Assembly (NCBI RefSeq): GCF_000471905.2
Contig: NW_006497560.1
Span: 135,323 to 199,322 of the forward strand
Length of the DNA stretch: 64,000 nt
Reading direction: 5' to 3'
Source: Amborella trichopoda
Taxonomy: Eukaryota; Streptophyta; Magnoliopsida; Amborellales; Amborellaceae
In this document: in pieces, positions 34,822-47,350 of the stretch
Layout of the letters: the number at the start of each line of letters is the position of its first letter
Position numbering within the stretch: position 1 is the stretch's first letter
Program-made: the position numbers and the translations under genes
The notes under the pieces: model-generated
Databases searched by the model: none
Told to the model about the DNA's origin: nothing
The model's input: only the letters and a program-made list of their open reading frames with translations

Positions 34822-37434
34822 GCATGTATCTCGGATTTCTAGTGAACCCAAGATTTGAGATCGCTCTCTCGGAACCTTTCTCAAGAGCAAGGGTAGGTAT
34901 ACCAATCGATGAGAGAGGAATTCAAGGTGGGTTCGGGACTTACTCAGGCTGGCTAGCATGGGCGCCCTTTTAGATCACGTCGGAAAGCCCCTCAACTACT
35001 TTAGCTGGTTTGGAATCACCTCCCTTGACTTGTAATTTCCTTATTTTTCTGCACAATACTACTATGGTTAATTTGCAAGACAAGTCGGTCGAAGAGACCC
35101 ACCCTTGTCTTAGGGCATTGCACATCCGAGTGGCTAAGAATGTGCAGGGTTAGAGTGATGAAGTGGAAGTTTCGAGCAAAGGTCAAAAAAAGGAAGAAAA
35201 CTTGATGAAGGGATGCGACTAGTTTGATAGCCGGACTGTAACCAACTTGGAGTGGTACAAGACTGGCATGTTACTCAGGATCAGTACGACCACTATACTA
35301 CTCGAAACCGAGGCCAATGTGGGAATGCTAGGTTAAGTCCACGTCAATCAAGTGAGGAGAGAAAAGAGTGAAGAGAAAGAAAGCGAGCGACAAGAAAGAG
35401 AGCGAGACAACGGAGGGAATAGGGTCTTGACGGCACTAGGCATTGCCACCCATGACCGTGGAGTAGTGTCACGACCAAGGAACGATGCTGTACACTGCTG
35501 CTCACTACTATAGGGAAAGTAGAGGACTACGAACGATGCTAGACATCGTCGTCGGCAACATAAGAACGTAACGCACCCCTGTGCGGGCGGTGATAGCCTC
35601 TCTTGGAGCTTGCGGCAATAGCCATTTGTGAAGCGTGCAACGATAGTTCTCATGAGGCGCATGGCGACAGGTGTGGGATGCAAGAAGAATGACGATGAGC
35701 ACCGAATGCGCGGAGGAAGCTAACGGATGGTGATGGGCACCGAGCACGCGAAGGAAGCTTGCAGACGACGATGGTCACAGAGCACGCGAAGGAAGCTTGC
35801 AGACGGCGATAGGTGTTGCTGAGGCCTCTGACGGGTGGCGATAGGTGTTGCTGAGGCCTCTAGCGGGTGACGATAGCTATCGCCATCTGCGATAGGCACG
35901 CAACAAAGGAAGACCCATGCCAGCTGCAATGAGTTTCACCGTCTGGCCTCTTCACTGAGACGTCGAAGCTATGTCTGCAGACGGTGATGAGCAGCGCCGT
36001 CTGCAGGCCTCACTAGGAGAGAGAGACAAATAAATAGAAGGGGAAGAGGACTCACGCATGGCACTGCCATCACCATGCGCGACCTATGAGACCACATGAG
36101 AGGCATGCACGGCACTGCCATTACCGCACATGGCCTTCCCGAGGAACACAGACGGTGAAGAGGAAGAAGAAGAAGAGAGAGAAGAAAAGAAAAATAAGAG
36201 AGGGAAAATCTACCTCAAGCCTAGGGGTACCAATCAAAAGTTTCTCTCACCTTGCTATCTCTCCAAACGTGACCCAACAATAGTAAGAAAGAGAAACTGT
36301 ATTAAGTAAAAACTCTCTCTTTTGTGAGAGATTGAGTCTGTCTTCTTTTTTTGTGTATAGAATTTTCCCCAAACATGGGTGGATGATCAAAAGTAACCAT
36401 AATTGCTGAAAATTAATATTAAAATAATTTTAAAAAATTAGAAAATAGGGTGCAAACTGATAAATTTTCCCCTTGAAACTTTGGATCGATAGTGTGCTCG
36501 TTCCTTAACGTTTTTCGACGATTATTACTTCGCTAGATTACACTGAGCATGCCGTTACAATCGCGAGGCAACAGACGTAGTTCGATTCCGTGTGTGAACG
36601 AAGATTTTGCAGCTTTAGAATTTTGGCTGAAATCTGGAATTTCGGTGATGGAATTGGCAGTGGCTTCGTCGGCTTCGTATATAGAATCCGACCATTCATC
36701 ATGTACCGGGTTTAGGTTAGAGATGGATCGAGACCTTACGGATCAGCAACTTTTCTCTATCCGACCATTCATCACGACGCTGTGGAATTTCCTGCACTTT
36801 CTTCACGAATCAGCAACTTCTCTCTAGTATTTCTTCGTGCTCGGGTATCGTCACAGGGCGTGCCACATATCGAATAGCTCATCGAATATGCTCACTAAAT
36901 TTGAGCACGATCCGACTTGGGATGGGTGAGATATAAGCATCGAAAGTCATTGCTCGTGACTGTCCCTTCATTAGTGTAGAGTTGCAGGGTGGCCGCACGG
37001 GAATAGCGTGTAGCTCCTCCTGTTTTCTTCTTTTGCTTATAACTTATTTCTGGAGTGTCCATTCGAGCTGAAATTTGACCCCTAGGGGTTTTCAACCATG
37101 TTCGATCCAATGGCTGTGGTCCCATAGAAAATTGAGACACCAAAAATGTAGCTCTAGTTATATGGTCCGTTTCTGGGTGCTAGAGACCGATTCTACTGGA
37201 ATTGCTTCTCAGTCTGCATTACCTTAGACATGTCGGAATGCGACGAAACTTGGCGGGAGAATTTTGAGAGACCTCATGAAGTTCTTGGCCAGTTTCGGGG
37301 CTATTATGAGAATGTCAGGATTTTCACTGTTTGCTAGGCTTTTATTGAGCGGGGGCCCCATGATGATGAAAAATATCTTCCAACAGCATGGCCAGCCGAA
37401 TGTTATGCTTCGAGAGAATCAAGAAGTGCAATCA
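34822..37434 (-). mobile_element. LTR-2 (minus sense)
   Basis: The sequence aligns with LTR-3 and LTR-4 in the same orientation and with LTR-1 in reverse. Markers in order are GAGAGAGGAATTCAAGG and GGGTTCGGGACTTACTC (34.9 kb), the purine-rich region (35.34-36.34 kb), AAACATGGGTGG (36.37 kb), GAAGATTTTGCAG (36.6 kb) and the edge AAGTGCAATCA at 37,434. About 50 bases are missing at the left edge, where it meets the broken gag. Its dyad region differs from both LTR-1 and LTR-3 (words such as GCATGGCACTGCCATC and GACGGCGATAG). The TATA position reads TCTATACA on the sense strand and is probably weak. Confidence 0.75.
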
Positions 37435-38130
37435 TTCAGGAAGTTTGAGGGATCTTGTCGAAATCCTCACCCTCAAGGGACTATTTATGATTCTGACTCA
37501 TGAAGCCTTTTGTAGGGACCTCCTCGGACCGAATCAGGCCTAAGGGATCTTGTCAAAGTTCTCACCCTTGAGGGAATATTTACGATTCTGAAGTGTGAAG
37601 CCTTTGTAGGGACATCCTCTGACAAAATCAGGCCTACATGGAGGCCAAGTTCTAAGAACATTTTGGTCGGCATTGTTCGCTGTTATAAAGGTTTGCTTTT
37701 GATGCTCAGGGTATCTCTGTAGCTCTCGTCTAGTAGGGTCCATTGGGGGGCTTCTGACCTATCCCAAAATTCTGATCCCATGTAGGCTAGGGGATTTGGC
37801 GAGGAATACCCTGAAGCCTGTGGCAGGTTTGACCCTAGCTTTGTCAGTTTCTGGCCTTTGTGATGGTCTTTAGCATTTCGAAGGGATTTTTTAGTCATCA
37901 ACCTCACCCTTGAGGAATCTTGTTGTTGTTGGGAGATCTTATGCGGCTCTCACTCCCTGGCGAGCCATGTTGTTGAAGCTTGAAGTGCGGGAGATCTTAA
38001 GCGGTTCTCACTCCTTGGTGAGCCATTTTGTGTTGGTTGATGTTTGAAGTGTGGTAGATCTTATGTGGCTCTCAATCCTTGGCGAGCCATTTTGTGTTGG
38101 CTGATGTTTGACATTTGAGGATTTTTGGTA
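37435..38130 (+). repeat. Tandem duplications next to LTR-2
   Basis: GGGATCTTGTC at 37,449 and 37,544 marks a 95-base duplication that includes CTATTTATGATTCTGA-like and GGACC(T)CCTC-like words. At 37,929-38,100 a unit with AGATCTTA(T/A)G(C/T)GG and CTCACTCC(T)TGG(C/T)GAGCCAT occurs three times about 60-70 bases apart. These lie in what would be the 3' untranslated region of the minus element, just inside LTR-2. Confidence 0.75.
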
Positions 38131-38999
38131 GACCTCATCAGGATTGTGATTGTTTTAGAAATTGAGTGTCAGCTGAGGCAGCGGTCATGCGTCAGCCTGT
38201 GTCGTCGGTCCAATCACCCTTTTGTGGGTTTTCACTTGAACAAGAGAATTTGTGCCGTAAAGATGGTTTTCACCAACTTCTATTATTTCTAGGCTCGTTT
38301 ACTCATGACCTTGGAATCTTGTTCATCCTTTCATCCGTTTTTTCTCACGATGCCCTTTTGGGGTTTTCACTGTGCCTGGATTGTGTTTTCCATGGGTTTT
38401 CATGGTTTCGTGACCATGCTCGTCCGTCATTTTTACTCATAGCGTTCCCTTGTCCTGGTGTACACCATGCCTGTTGTTTGCGAAGGCATGTTTTTAGGGT
38501 TGTGACTTTGAGACTTGTGTGAAGCCTTTTAACATCATGCGGCCAGAACGTGCACAATAGTTTAGGGTCATACAGCTGGACCGTAGTGGTGGTGAATGAC
38601 AGTGAGTGTGGTTATCGCTTTGACTCACTTTTAAGGAGATGGCACGAGGTTGCCTACAAAGAGTTGATGATGAATGAATCATGGGTGAATAATGGTAACC
38701 CACTAGCTGACGACGAGTATGGGTGGAGAGATGGCTTGCCATTTTGTGACCATGGGTAAGACTCACTGAGGAATTGTGAACGATGGTAATGATGAATAGA
38801 CTCATTGGAAAGATGATGAAGGTGGTGCGCGCACACAAACGGGTCGATTAGGGAAGATGTGCACAAAGATGCACGTAAAACGCCCGCGCAAGTGTGTGGT
38901 CTCACTAGAGAGGTAATGGAGGTGGTGTGCGCACATGAATGAGTCGGTTAGGGAGGACGTGCATGAAGATGCACATAAAAGGGGGTGTGCACGTATGTG

Positions 39000-40735
39000 G
39001 GGGCATCTTTAAGGTCATGCCTCCTGGACTTGGGCGAAGCAGTTTAATGTCATGCGGCCAGGACGTGTACTATGGTTTAAGGTCGTGTAAATTGGACCGT
39101 GGTTATGCAGTTTAAAGTCATGCAGCTTGGACCGTGAAGTTTAAGGTCGTGAAACATACCTCCGCTACAATTTAAGGTCATGAAACATACCTCTGCTACA
39201 ATATAAGGTCATATAGTTTAGATCATGGCTGTGCAATTTAATGTCATGCAGCATGGACCATGGTTATACAGTTTAAAGTCATGCAACTAGGACCATGCAA
39301 TTTAAGGTTGTGCAACTAGACCTCCGCTACAGTTTAAGGTCATATAGTTTGGACAATGGCTGCGCAGTTTATGGTCATACAGCATGGACCATGGTTATGC
39401 AGTTTTAAAATCATGCAACTAGGACCATGCCGTTTAAGGTCGTGCAACTAGCCCTCCACTATAGTTTAAGGTCATATAGTTTGGATCATGGCTGTGCAGT
39501 TTAAGGTTATGCAACATGAACCATGATGTGGGTCGCCATGCGAATGAAGCTCCATGGGGCATAGGTCTGTGAATGGCAATCTGATTCCCTTAGGATAAAA
39601 TAGTTAAGGCTATTCACAAGCAAAGGGCTTTAGATGAAGATGGTGGCCCTACGAAGAGTGATAAGTGGAAGCGAATCTTCACTGGGGATTAGGAGGGTCA
39701 GTGTGACTCCACGGGGATAATGATGGAGCTTCATGTAACTCCACTAGGGTGATGGTCTGAAGTACAAGCGTAACCCTACTGGGGGTTGAGAAGATAAGCA
39801 TGGACCTAACTCCCTGGGGATAGTGGGTCTGACTCTCACTGGGATGTTGGTGTGAAACAGATACATTGGGGATTAAAGGGTAGGTATGACCTTTTATAAA
39901 CATCTAACTCTACTAGATATGTTGATGAAATACATCTTACGAAGAGGTCATCAATCTCTCGGTTAAAGTTATGCATGTGGGCCATTTATCACGACGTGCG
40001 TTACAGTTTTAGGGTCTTGTAGCTCGGACCATCGCTATGCAGTTTTAAAGTTGTGCGGTTAGGACCCTCGCTATTATTTAAGGTCATGTAGTTTGGACCT
40101 TGGTCATACAGTTTTGAGTCGTGTGACGAGGACTTGGTAGTTTATGGTTTTGTAACTAGACCTCCACCACAGTTTAAGGTCATATAGTTTGAACCATGGC
40201 GGTGTAGTTTAAGGTCATGCAGCACGGACTGTCACTACAGTGTAAGGTCATATAGTTTGGACCATGTAGTTTAGGTCATGCATCTGGACCATCGCTACAA
40301 TTTAAGGTCATATAGTTTGGACATTGCAGTTTAGGGTTGTGCATCTGGACCATCGTTATAGTTTAAGGTCATATAGTTTGGACCATGCAGTTTAGGGTCG
40401 TGCATCTGGATCATCGCTACAGTTTAAGGTCATATAGTTTGGACATTGCAGTTTAGGGTTGTGCATCTGGATCATCGATATAGTTTAAGGTCATATAGCT
40501 TGGACCATGCAGTTTAGGGTCGTGCATCTGGACCATCTCTACAGTTTAAGGTCATATAGTTTGGACAATGCAGTTTAGGGTCGTGTATATGGACCATCAC
40601 TATAGTTTAAGGTCATATAGTTTGGACCATGCAGTTTAGGGTCGTGCATCTGGACCATCGCTACAGTTTAAGGTCATGTAGTTTGGACCATGTAGTTTAG
40701 GGTCGTGCACCTGGACCATAGTGTGGTGAGGGAAT
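39000..40735 (+). repeat. Satellite-like array, copy 1 (61-bp higher-order unit)
   Basis: The base monomer is about 30 bases and starts GTTTAAGGTC. From about 40,240 to 40,720 two monomer types alternate, one with ATATAGTTTGGACCATG and one with GTGCATCTGGACCATCGC, giving a dimer of about 61 bases repeated roughly eight times. The earlier part (39.0-39.5 kb) is less regular, and an interruption at 39.54-39.96 kb carries CTCCACTGGGGATAATG-like words. The array is absent from the LTRs. Confidence 0.85.
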
Positions 40736-41184
40736 GCTTCTCCATGGGAAACTGAGCCGTCACCAAAGATTGGACTTCTTGAGGAGTGAGAATGTGGTGC
40801 AGGGAATGAACTTCTTGAGGATGCAGGATGGAGTTCCAGATGGGAGTGCCATGGCATGCGCGTGGCACTAAGTGTTGGATGGCGCATGCAGCATTAGGCC
40901 AAGATCATGTGCACACGGCATTTGGTCCCTTAGTGAAGAGCGCGGCAGTAGCCTTTGATGAGGAGTGTGACGATGACTCTTTGATGAGGCCCGCGATGAT
41001 GACCTCTAGGCAAAGGCACGCGGCGATAGTCTTGACGAGGCGCTCAGTGATAGTCCTTGGGTGAAGTGAACAATGATAACCCTTTCGGGTCTCAGGCTTG
41101 GCTGCCCTGGCCAAGTCTTATTATCATCAGGAACTGAGGACTGGAGCATCATTTCATATTTTTTGAGGGCAGTTTACAGTACTG

Positions 41185-41230
41185 CTGAGTTTTAAAGGGG
41201 GAAAAACCCCTCTTTATTGTTTTACCGAAG
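41185..41230 (+). promoter_or_regulatory. Degenerate antisense promoter, copy 1
   Basis: GAGTTTTAAAGGGGGAAAAA at 41,186 corresponds in position to the TATATAAGGGGG of copy 2 (52,711) and the worn TATGTAAGGGGG of copy 3 (62,868). The TATA core is lost here. The following CCGAAGGGTAAAA leader word is shared with the others. Confidence 0.45.
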
Positions 41231-42990
41231 GGTAAAACAGTTGAAGAGTTTTCTTAGAGAGAGAGAGAGAGAGCCTGAGCTTCTGGGGAGAGATTCCTGG
41301 CAAGAACTTCCCAACCGAAATCTGCAGCAGAGAGGGAGATCTTTCTGGAGAGCTTTAGTGGGTTGTGGGCTTCATGCTATGCTTGCGAACATCCTTGGAG
41401 GGTGTCGAGGCTCTCCGAGCAAGGAACATGGTTTCTCGGGGCCCTAGGGAGGTTCGTAGAGGTGCCCTACCGACGTTTGGATGCTCCTCTGGTAGTTCAT
41501 CGGTTGATTGGAGGTTGCATAGAGTTCAAAGGACTCTGTTGGTCCTCTGGTTATTGGAGGAGAAGAAGGAGGAACAACAGTGGCCTCGTCGGGAACTTAG
41601 TAGAACTCTAGTGAGCTTGTGGAGAATTGCTGAAGTGCAGAAGTAGGGAGAAGGGAAACCTGCATGGTCATAGGGAGCTTTCGGGAATTTTCAGTGGTCA
41701 AGAGTGAATTCTCGATGAAGAGGGGAAAATTCGGTGGGAATCCGAAGAGTTGCAGGGCCGTAACTGTCGAGAGACAAAGGGTCATGGGACGGAGAGCGGT
41801 CGCCCTCCGCACGGGCGGTGGCAGGCTACGCCACAAGTCTCAGGCGGCGTGTCCGTACTTCGAGGAACACACGTGTGGCGCGTGCTTGACAGCTGGAGCA
41901 CTAGCATTAACACATCTTGGTCGTAAGATGGAGATACCAGTTCAGTGGGCAGACGGTGACAATCCAGCTTTCTATTTTTTGTTTGCGGGTAGCCATCTAG
42001 CGGGAATAGAAGTCTCTCAGTCGGATATCTCCCTGACAGTCGGTGAAGGCTTCGAAAGTTCCCAGAATGTCGGTCTCATCAAAATGAGACCTTATCATTA
42101 TCGAGGACAAAGAGCCTCCCATTATTGAGAATGGACAACATCCTTCATCTCGGCCTGATAGTAACGAGCAATAGGGCCATTTCTCTTGCAACTTTGAGAG
42201 AGGGACTTATGTTTCCTGCTCGAAGTGAACCTATCATAGGTGGAGCTTTTGTAGCCACTTCTTTCTCGGAGCAAGTTGTTCATCCTCTCATTTGGCACAC
42301 TCTCGGTGGCTTTATCATATCACAGGCCAAGATGCCTTTCCCTATACAGGCTACTAACATCTATCTTTGTAATGTCTCTAAGGACAATGGGTGTGACCTT
42401 CTCAAAGCCTCTTATCAACTTTTTAGTCAAGCTTCTTTCTTCGAGTTGATCGCGTTCTCGCTTTTGATGAAGAGGCTGATGGACAACCTCATAGACTTGG
42501 ACATCGCTTGTGCAGACTTGTTCAAAGAGAAGGTGACTGAAGTGGCTCAACAAGCTAGGGCAGTTCTGGATTTAGAAGAATCAGCTTCCATTCAGAAGCA
42601 TCCTTTTGTTAGATCTTTACTTAAACTCTTCCCTGGTCCTTTGACTGTTGCTCATGCTGCGGCGGCGTACCTGGGTAACCTTAAAACCAATTTGCTCATG
42701 CGATAGTTCGTTCACTCGGATTTTGAGAGTCTTCCTTCGGAGTTTCCTTCGATATCGAACAAAATCGCATGTTTTGAAAACGAATATGATATGGCGATTC
42801 TTGAGCGGAGCATCAATGATTTGGATGACTTGCTCTCTATGGTTCGTGAGGTACGAAAAGTCCCATTTTCTCCTCAGTTGGTACGTGGAGAATACCCTCC
42901 TTTGGTTAGATAGTTTTCCCTTCTTTAGGTGGCGGCTATGAAGGATGGAATCAAGTGGACACAACAGGACCATATAGGCTTAGTCTTGAG
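41217..42990 (+). pseudogene. Antisense ORF remnant, C-terminal part of the mobile-domain gene
   Basis: This lies on the strand opposite to gag. The leader (41,217-41,900) is GA-rich and resembles those of the other copies. It then joins the C-terminal region of the protein directly: frames give SEPIIGGAFVATSF (42,205), DLFKEKVTEVAQQARAVLDL (42,515), HPFVRSLLKLFPGP (42,600) and, after a frame change, FESLPSEFPSISNKIACFEN (42,720). The helical composition suggests a coiled coil. The mobile-domain core present in copy 2 is missing, so this copy has an internal deletion. A stretch from GTACG at 42,850 to CTTTAG at 42,929 looks like a small spliced intron followed by VAAMKDGIKW. Stops and frame changes show it is not functional. 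Confidence 0.6.
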
Positions 42991-43235
42991 AATTGAGTGA
43001 ACACCTTCATTTATAATTCCTTGTATACAAGTTGCCAATAATAGTAGTAAAATACCCCCTTTTACCTTTACTGACATTTGTAACTATCTTTGATTGATGA
43101 ATGAAGTAACTCTTTTCTCTTTCTATGCAATGCATGTCTCTTATTTTCCTTCTTTTTCTATTTCATTGCTTTCTCCCTTTCATGCTCGGAGACGAAAAAG
43201 AGTAGCCCACTGTAGATGCTCCAGTCTGGGGGAGC

Positions 43236-46200
43236 TTAGGCTTTGATTCGAGGTGCATTGGTTTTGAGCTCGTCATAAGTCTTAGTCTCAGGGAAAAATA
43301 CCTCTAAGTACTTTAAAGCGATGCACATAACCTCCAATTGACTTTGGAGGTTACGAACCTCGCTTCTCAACTCTGCCATGGGGTCTTGTTCATAAGAGCC
43401 AGAGGGATGACTCCCGTCTACTTGTACTTCTTCGAAAACCCTTGAGAAGTGTAAGACCTTATTTTGGCTGCTGCTGATCCCCTTGTTCAAGGAGGATGGA
43501 ACTTGGAGTACCTTCCTTGGTGGTTAATATGCTAGTTATGCTTCTAGAAGAGCGATGGGGACATGCATGACCTTTTGCTGGTTTGATGTATAGGTGACCC
43601 TCGATGTTGAAAGGTCTACCTCTAGGGCTTCCTCAAGCTTAGGAGCTGCTTCTAGCTCGCTGTTTTGCTCCAGCAAATTAGAAGTAGAGGGGGAGGATTC
43701 ATCTTTGGGAGAGGATACCATGACCTCGGAGAGGTGGCAAGGTATACTTGGGTAAATCAGAGTCAAAGGGAGGATCTTTTCCTGTCTTTCCTCCTCTTTG
43801 AACATGTCCCTGATCATTCGCCCCAGATCTTCAACATCATCATGGGACGAGGGTCTCGTCTCTCTCACAGGCCTCCAATCATCATCCTTTGATTGTTCTG
43901 ACCTTGGAAGGTTTGTGAAATAGTACTTGATGTCAACATAGTAAGTCTCAGCTACAGGGAACGGTCTTTTGTCAGCATAGACTGTGTGCTATTTCCTATT
44001 TCGGCTATATTTCAAGCATCAGTAGAGTTTGGAAGGAACCACCCCCTGATCCTGAAGCCAAGGACGACCAAGCAAGACGTTGTAAGAGGTATCGATGTCG
44101 ATTACGTGGAACTGAGTGTAATCGTTGAGGCCACCAATCTTGAGACGAAGGCGCACTGTGCCAGCTGACTTCTGTCCTGATTGGTTGAAACCTCTTCGAA
44201 AAAAGAGATTGCAAAGCACCCACTTAGGATGGCTGGGTCAACCTCAATGGGCTCCACTTCGGTCTTGTCTACCTTTGGGTTAGAAAGAGAATGCACCAGG
44301 GCCATATGATAATCTCTAGACAACAGGAGGGCGTCATAGATACTTAGAAGAGCCGGAATCTTTCTCAAGTGCCCAATTATGTCATATTTCACTTTATCCT
44401 CATTAATTGTCTATGTTCATAATCCAGTCACTAGTGTAGGGGGTAGGGTAGGCTTTGGAACAAACTTTGGTTGGGTTTTGGTTTGTGGCACTGGTTGACT
44501 TTGTTGCTTCGCCGGTGCGGTCTGGGTTGATGGGGAAGTAATAGGGGCTTGTATTAGGGATGCAGAGGTTTGGGGTTGAGGTTTAGGGGAAAGCGAAGGA
44601 TCAGGAAATTTGAGGGTCTTGAGCTTTTGAGGTGTGGACTGCAGCTTCTTTCCCTATCTTAGACTCATTTGTCCCGTGCTAGCTGGTACTTCCATGATCT
44701 GCACCATGTGGGAGGCCTCTTTGGAGCAGGAGCTTGAAGATGACTCGGTTTGACAAGGCATCAACGCTGTCGAGAATCCAGCCGCTTGGGCTTACATTTC
44801 TTTGAGGTACTCTTGCTGTGGCTGGGTGAGGCTGGTGCTTCCGAACTCTTTGTTTAGAGTGTCGAACTCTGGACACTGTCAAGCTGCACTTGTGGAGAAA
44901 TAGAGGAGGTGGGAGGAGAAGAAGAGTTAGAATGTTACGAGTAGTTTTTTACATCGTCGCTGGAATTGGATGTGTGTAGGGGGTATTTTAGGTCTTGCCC
45001 TAGCTTCGACCGTTGTGGGGTGCTTTTAGTGTCAGCATCCATATTGGAGGAATCCTGAGCTGGTGGTGGCTCAGGGATATCTGCTTGATTGGATGAAAGG
45101 ATAAGGCGAGCTGTGCTTGGGATGAAGTCTTGCAAGGTCGAGAGTGGAGGAAGGGGTTTGAGGAATTCTTCCTTGACTTGTGGCTGGGGGGTGGGATTCC
45201 TTCGACGGGCTGACCAAGGTGCTCACCGTCTCCTTTTGGATTCCTGAGGGGGTGTTTGGACCGCCCTTTCTGGTTTGTGAGTAGTCCTAGCTTGACGGAC
45301 TGCCTCATGCTTCAGGGATTTGAGCCTACTTCGGCCATGGTAGACTTCCCAGGGCTGAGGGGTCGAGGGCTCTGAAGAGTCTAGTGTATGATCATGAGGG
45401 GCTTGTAGTGTGACTTCCTCTTGAACGAGCACAACGGCTTGGATGCGTTCTGGGAGAATCGCACAAACGATGTGGCCTTGCTGAACTTTCTCCGCGACTA
45501 TAGCTTCGAACCAAGAGCACTCGTTGAGTTCGTGGCCCTATACTTGGTGATATACTGGGTAAGACACCTCGGTTGCCGGCGGGCTTGGGAGTGACAAGAC
45601 CTTGTCGGAGCATTGCCTTGAAGTGGGCTTGCAGAGGGTCTTGCTCGGTGTTTTCTTGGTCTTGCGTCCGGAGGTCTTCTTGCACAGGCAGAGATGGGAC
45701 TTGTGGGTGTCCTTTTGGGTTACCATAAGCTTCTTGGCATTGTTGCATCTTTTTTGCCAATATCTTATGAAAGCCAGTGCATTTGCTAATGTCATGGCCT
45801 CGTATTTGGTGATATAAGCACCAGAGGTTCTCAGTCCCTGGAGACAAGAACTTAGGCTGTCTTGTCGGCTTGGGAGTGACGAGTCCTTCTTCGAGCATTA
45901 TGGAGAAAAATGAACCGAGGATAGCAGGTGCCTCGTCACCCTCTTGGATCATGATTATGTGAGAAGCCTCAGTTGCCCTGAACGCTTTCTTCAACTCTTC
46001 GAGCTTTATCTGACCCTTGTTGATAAGGGCTTCAATAGTGTTGTTGAGCTTATAACAGTCATGAGTAGGGTGACCTACTCTCATGTGATATACGCAATAC
46101 TTCTCATTCGTCACCTACCCAGCTGACTTAACAATATTGGCCTTTGATAGTTGGATCTTGTTCTGTTTTAGAAGCAGTCGAAGTAATGCAGGATTCCACT

Positions 46201-47303
46201 CCTTGTTGAAGGGGTAAACTTTATTCTAGTGCTGGATTCAGAAGTCATTTCGCATAGAATTTTTAGGAGGCAGGATCTGATTGTAGGATTGCTGCTTGCC
46301 CCTGGCTGGAGAAGTTTGTGCCTTGGAAAGGTCCAGGGTTTGAGGAGCTGGGCTCTTAGTGTCAGTCACGGTGACGGCCTTGCTGATCACTACTTTTTGG
46401 TTGCCCTGACTGTTGGAGCGAGAGTTTGAATCGGAGGGTTGCTGACGAGGGCTGCCATGGTGCTTGAACAACCCCTCATTATGAACTGCCTTAGTGATGA
46501 GCTCCAAAATGGAGGGTGGATTGGACACCTCGACATGCATGGCAGGAAGCATGTTCTGTATGCAGGCCTGGACCACTTCCTTCTCAGTCATGGGAGTGGC
46601 ATGGAAGGTTGCCAACTCTCTCCATTGTGTGAGGAGTTTGATGGCTCCACGTTCCTCTGGACTTCGTAGAAGCATTGGTAAAATAACTGCTTCATCTCAT
46701 GCCACGTTTGTACCGAGTTGGGAGGCAACCGAGCATACCATTGGAAGGCTTGCCCTTTAAGAGTCTCAATGAACTGGCAGAGGAGGAGTCGTCTGTCAAT
46801 TGCCGTCTCTCAACAAGCCACCTGGAAGTGAGCAGTATGTTGGTGTGGAGACGTAGTATCGTTGAACAGGGGAAGCTTCCCCTTTTGATAGCTCGGAGGT
46901 AAGGGTACTTGGTCAATGTACGAAGGGTATGGCTTCTGGTAGAGCGGCTCATCTTGCATGCCTGAGACCTTGTTCTTGAGGCTATGGGTCACCATAACAT
47001 CTATGTCAGTTTGGGAGACTCCGTGGGAGGCAAAACTGTCTGGGAGACCGGTGGGGGAGTTTGCTTAGGAGCCGCGTCCTCACCAATTGGGGAATCGATC
47101 TCATGGTGGGAAGAAGTGGGCTTGAAGGCTTCTAAGCGTTCCATCTTTTCAAGGATGGATGACATCATTACCTCGAACCTGGTCATTCTGTCCTCCTGGG
47201 CTTCATTTGGGTCATTGATCATCATGACACAGACCATCTCTTCTGGGAGGTCAAAGCTAACGGGAGGAGAGGACCGTCGAGGTCGACGAGTCATGCATGG
47301 CAA
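43236..47303 (-). pseudogene. gag-protease of the minus element
   Basis: Reading on minus from the ATG at 47,303: VCVMMINDPNEAQEDRMTRF, then YIDQVPLPPSYQKGKLPLF (46,920), then the gag core KGQAFQWYARLPPNSVQTW (46,740) and TEKEVVQACIQNMLPAMHVE (46,570). Zinc knuckles of the form C-x2-H-x4-H-x4-C follow at 46,096-46,055 and 45,820-45,779, and a worn third at about 45,560-45,517. The protease region is at 44,392-44,019: YDIIGHLRKIPALLSIYDAL, then RGFNQSGQKSAGT, FHVIDIDTSYNVLLGRPWL. The piece between them that should carry the catalytic Asp-(Ser/Thr)-Gly is missing. The frame goes on to about 43,236 with a coiled-coil-like segment but no RT. There are several stops and frame changes. Confidence 0.8.
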
Positions 47304-47327
47304 GTCGGTCTGTAGGGGTTCAACTTG

Positions 47328-47350
47328 CCCTGACTGGACTCGAGCCTTAT
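47328..47350 (-). promoter_or_regulatory. Worn primer-binding site of the minus element
   Basis: Between gag and LTR-3 the + strand has CTGACTGGACTCGAGCC where the complement of the LTR-1 site would read CCCAATGGAGTCGCC. The similarity and position suggest the same site with a small insertion and substitutions. Gag starts about 25 bases further on, so the 1.6-kb leader seen in the + element is missing here. Confidence 0.45.

Noticed and set aside
38990..40735. GTTTAAGGTC repeats considered as centromeric or telomeric satellite
   Set aside because: They are confined to the internal region of the retroelement in all three copies and are too short for a chromosomal satellite block.
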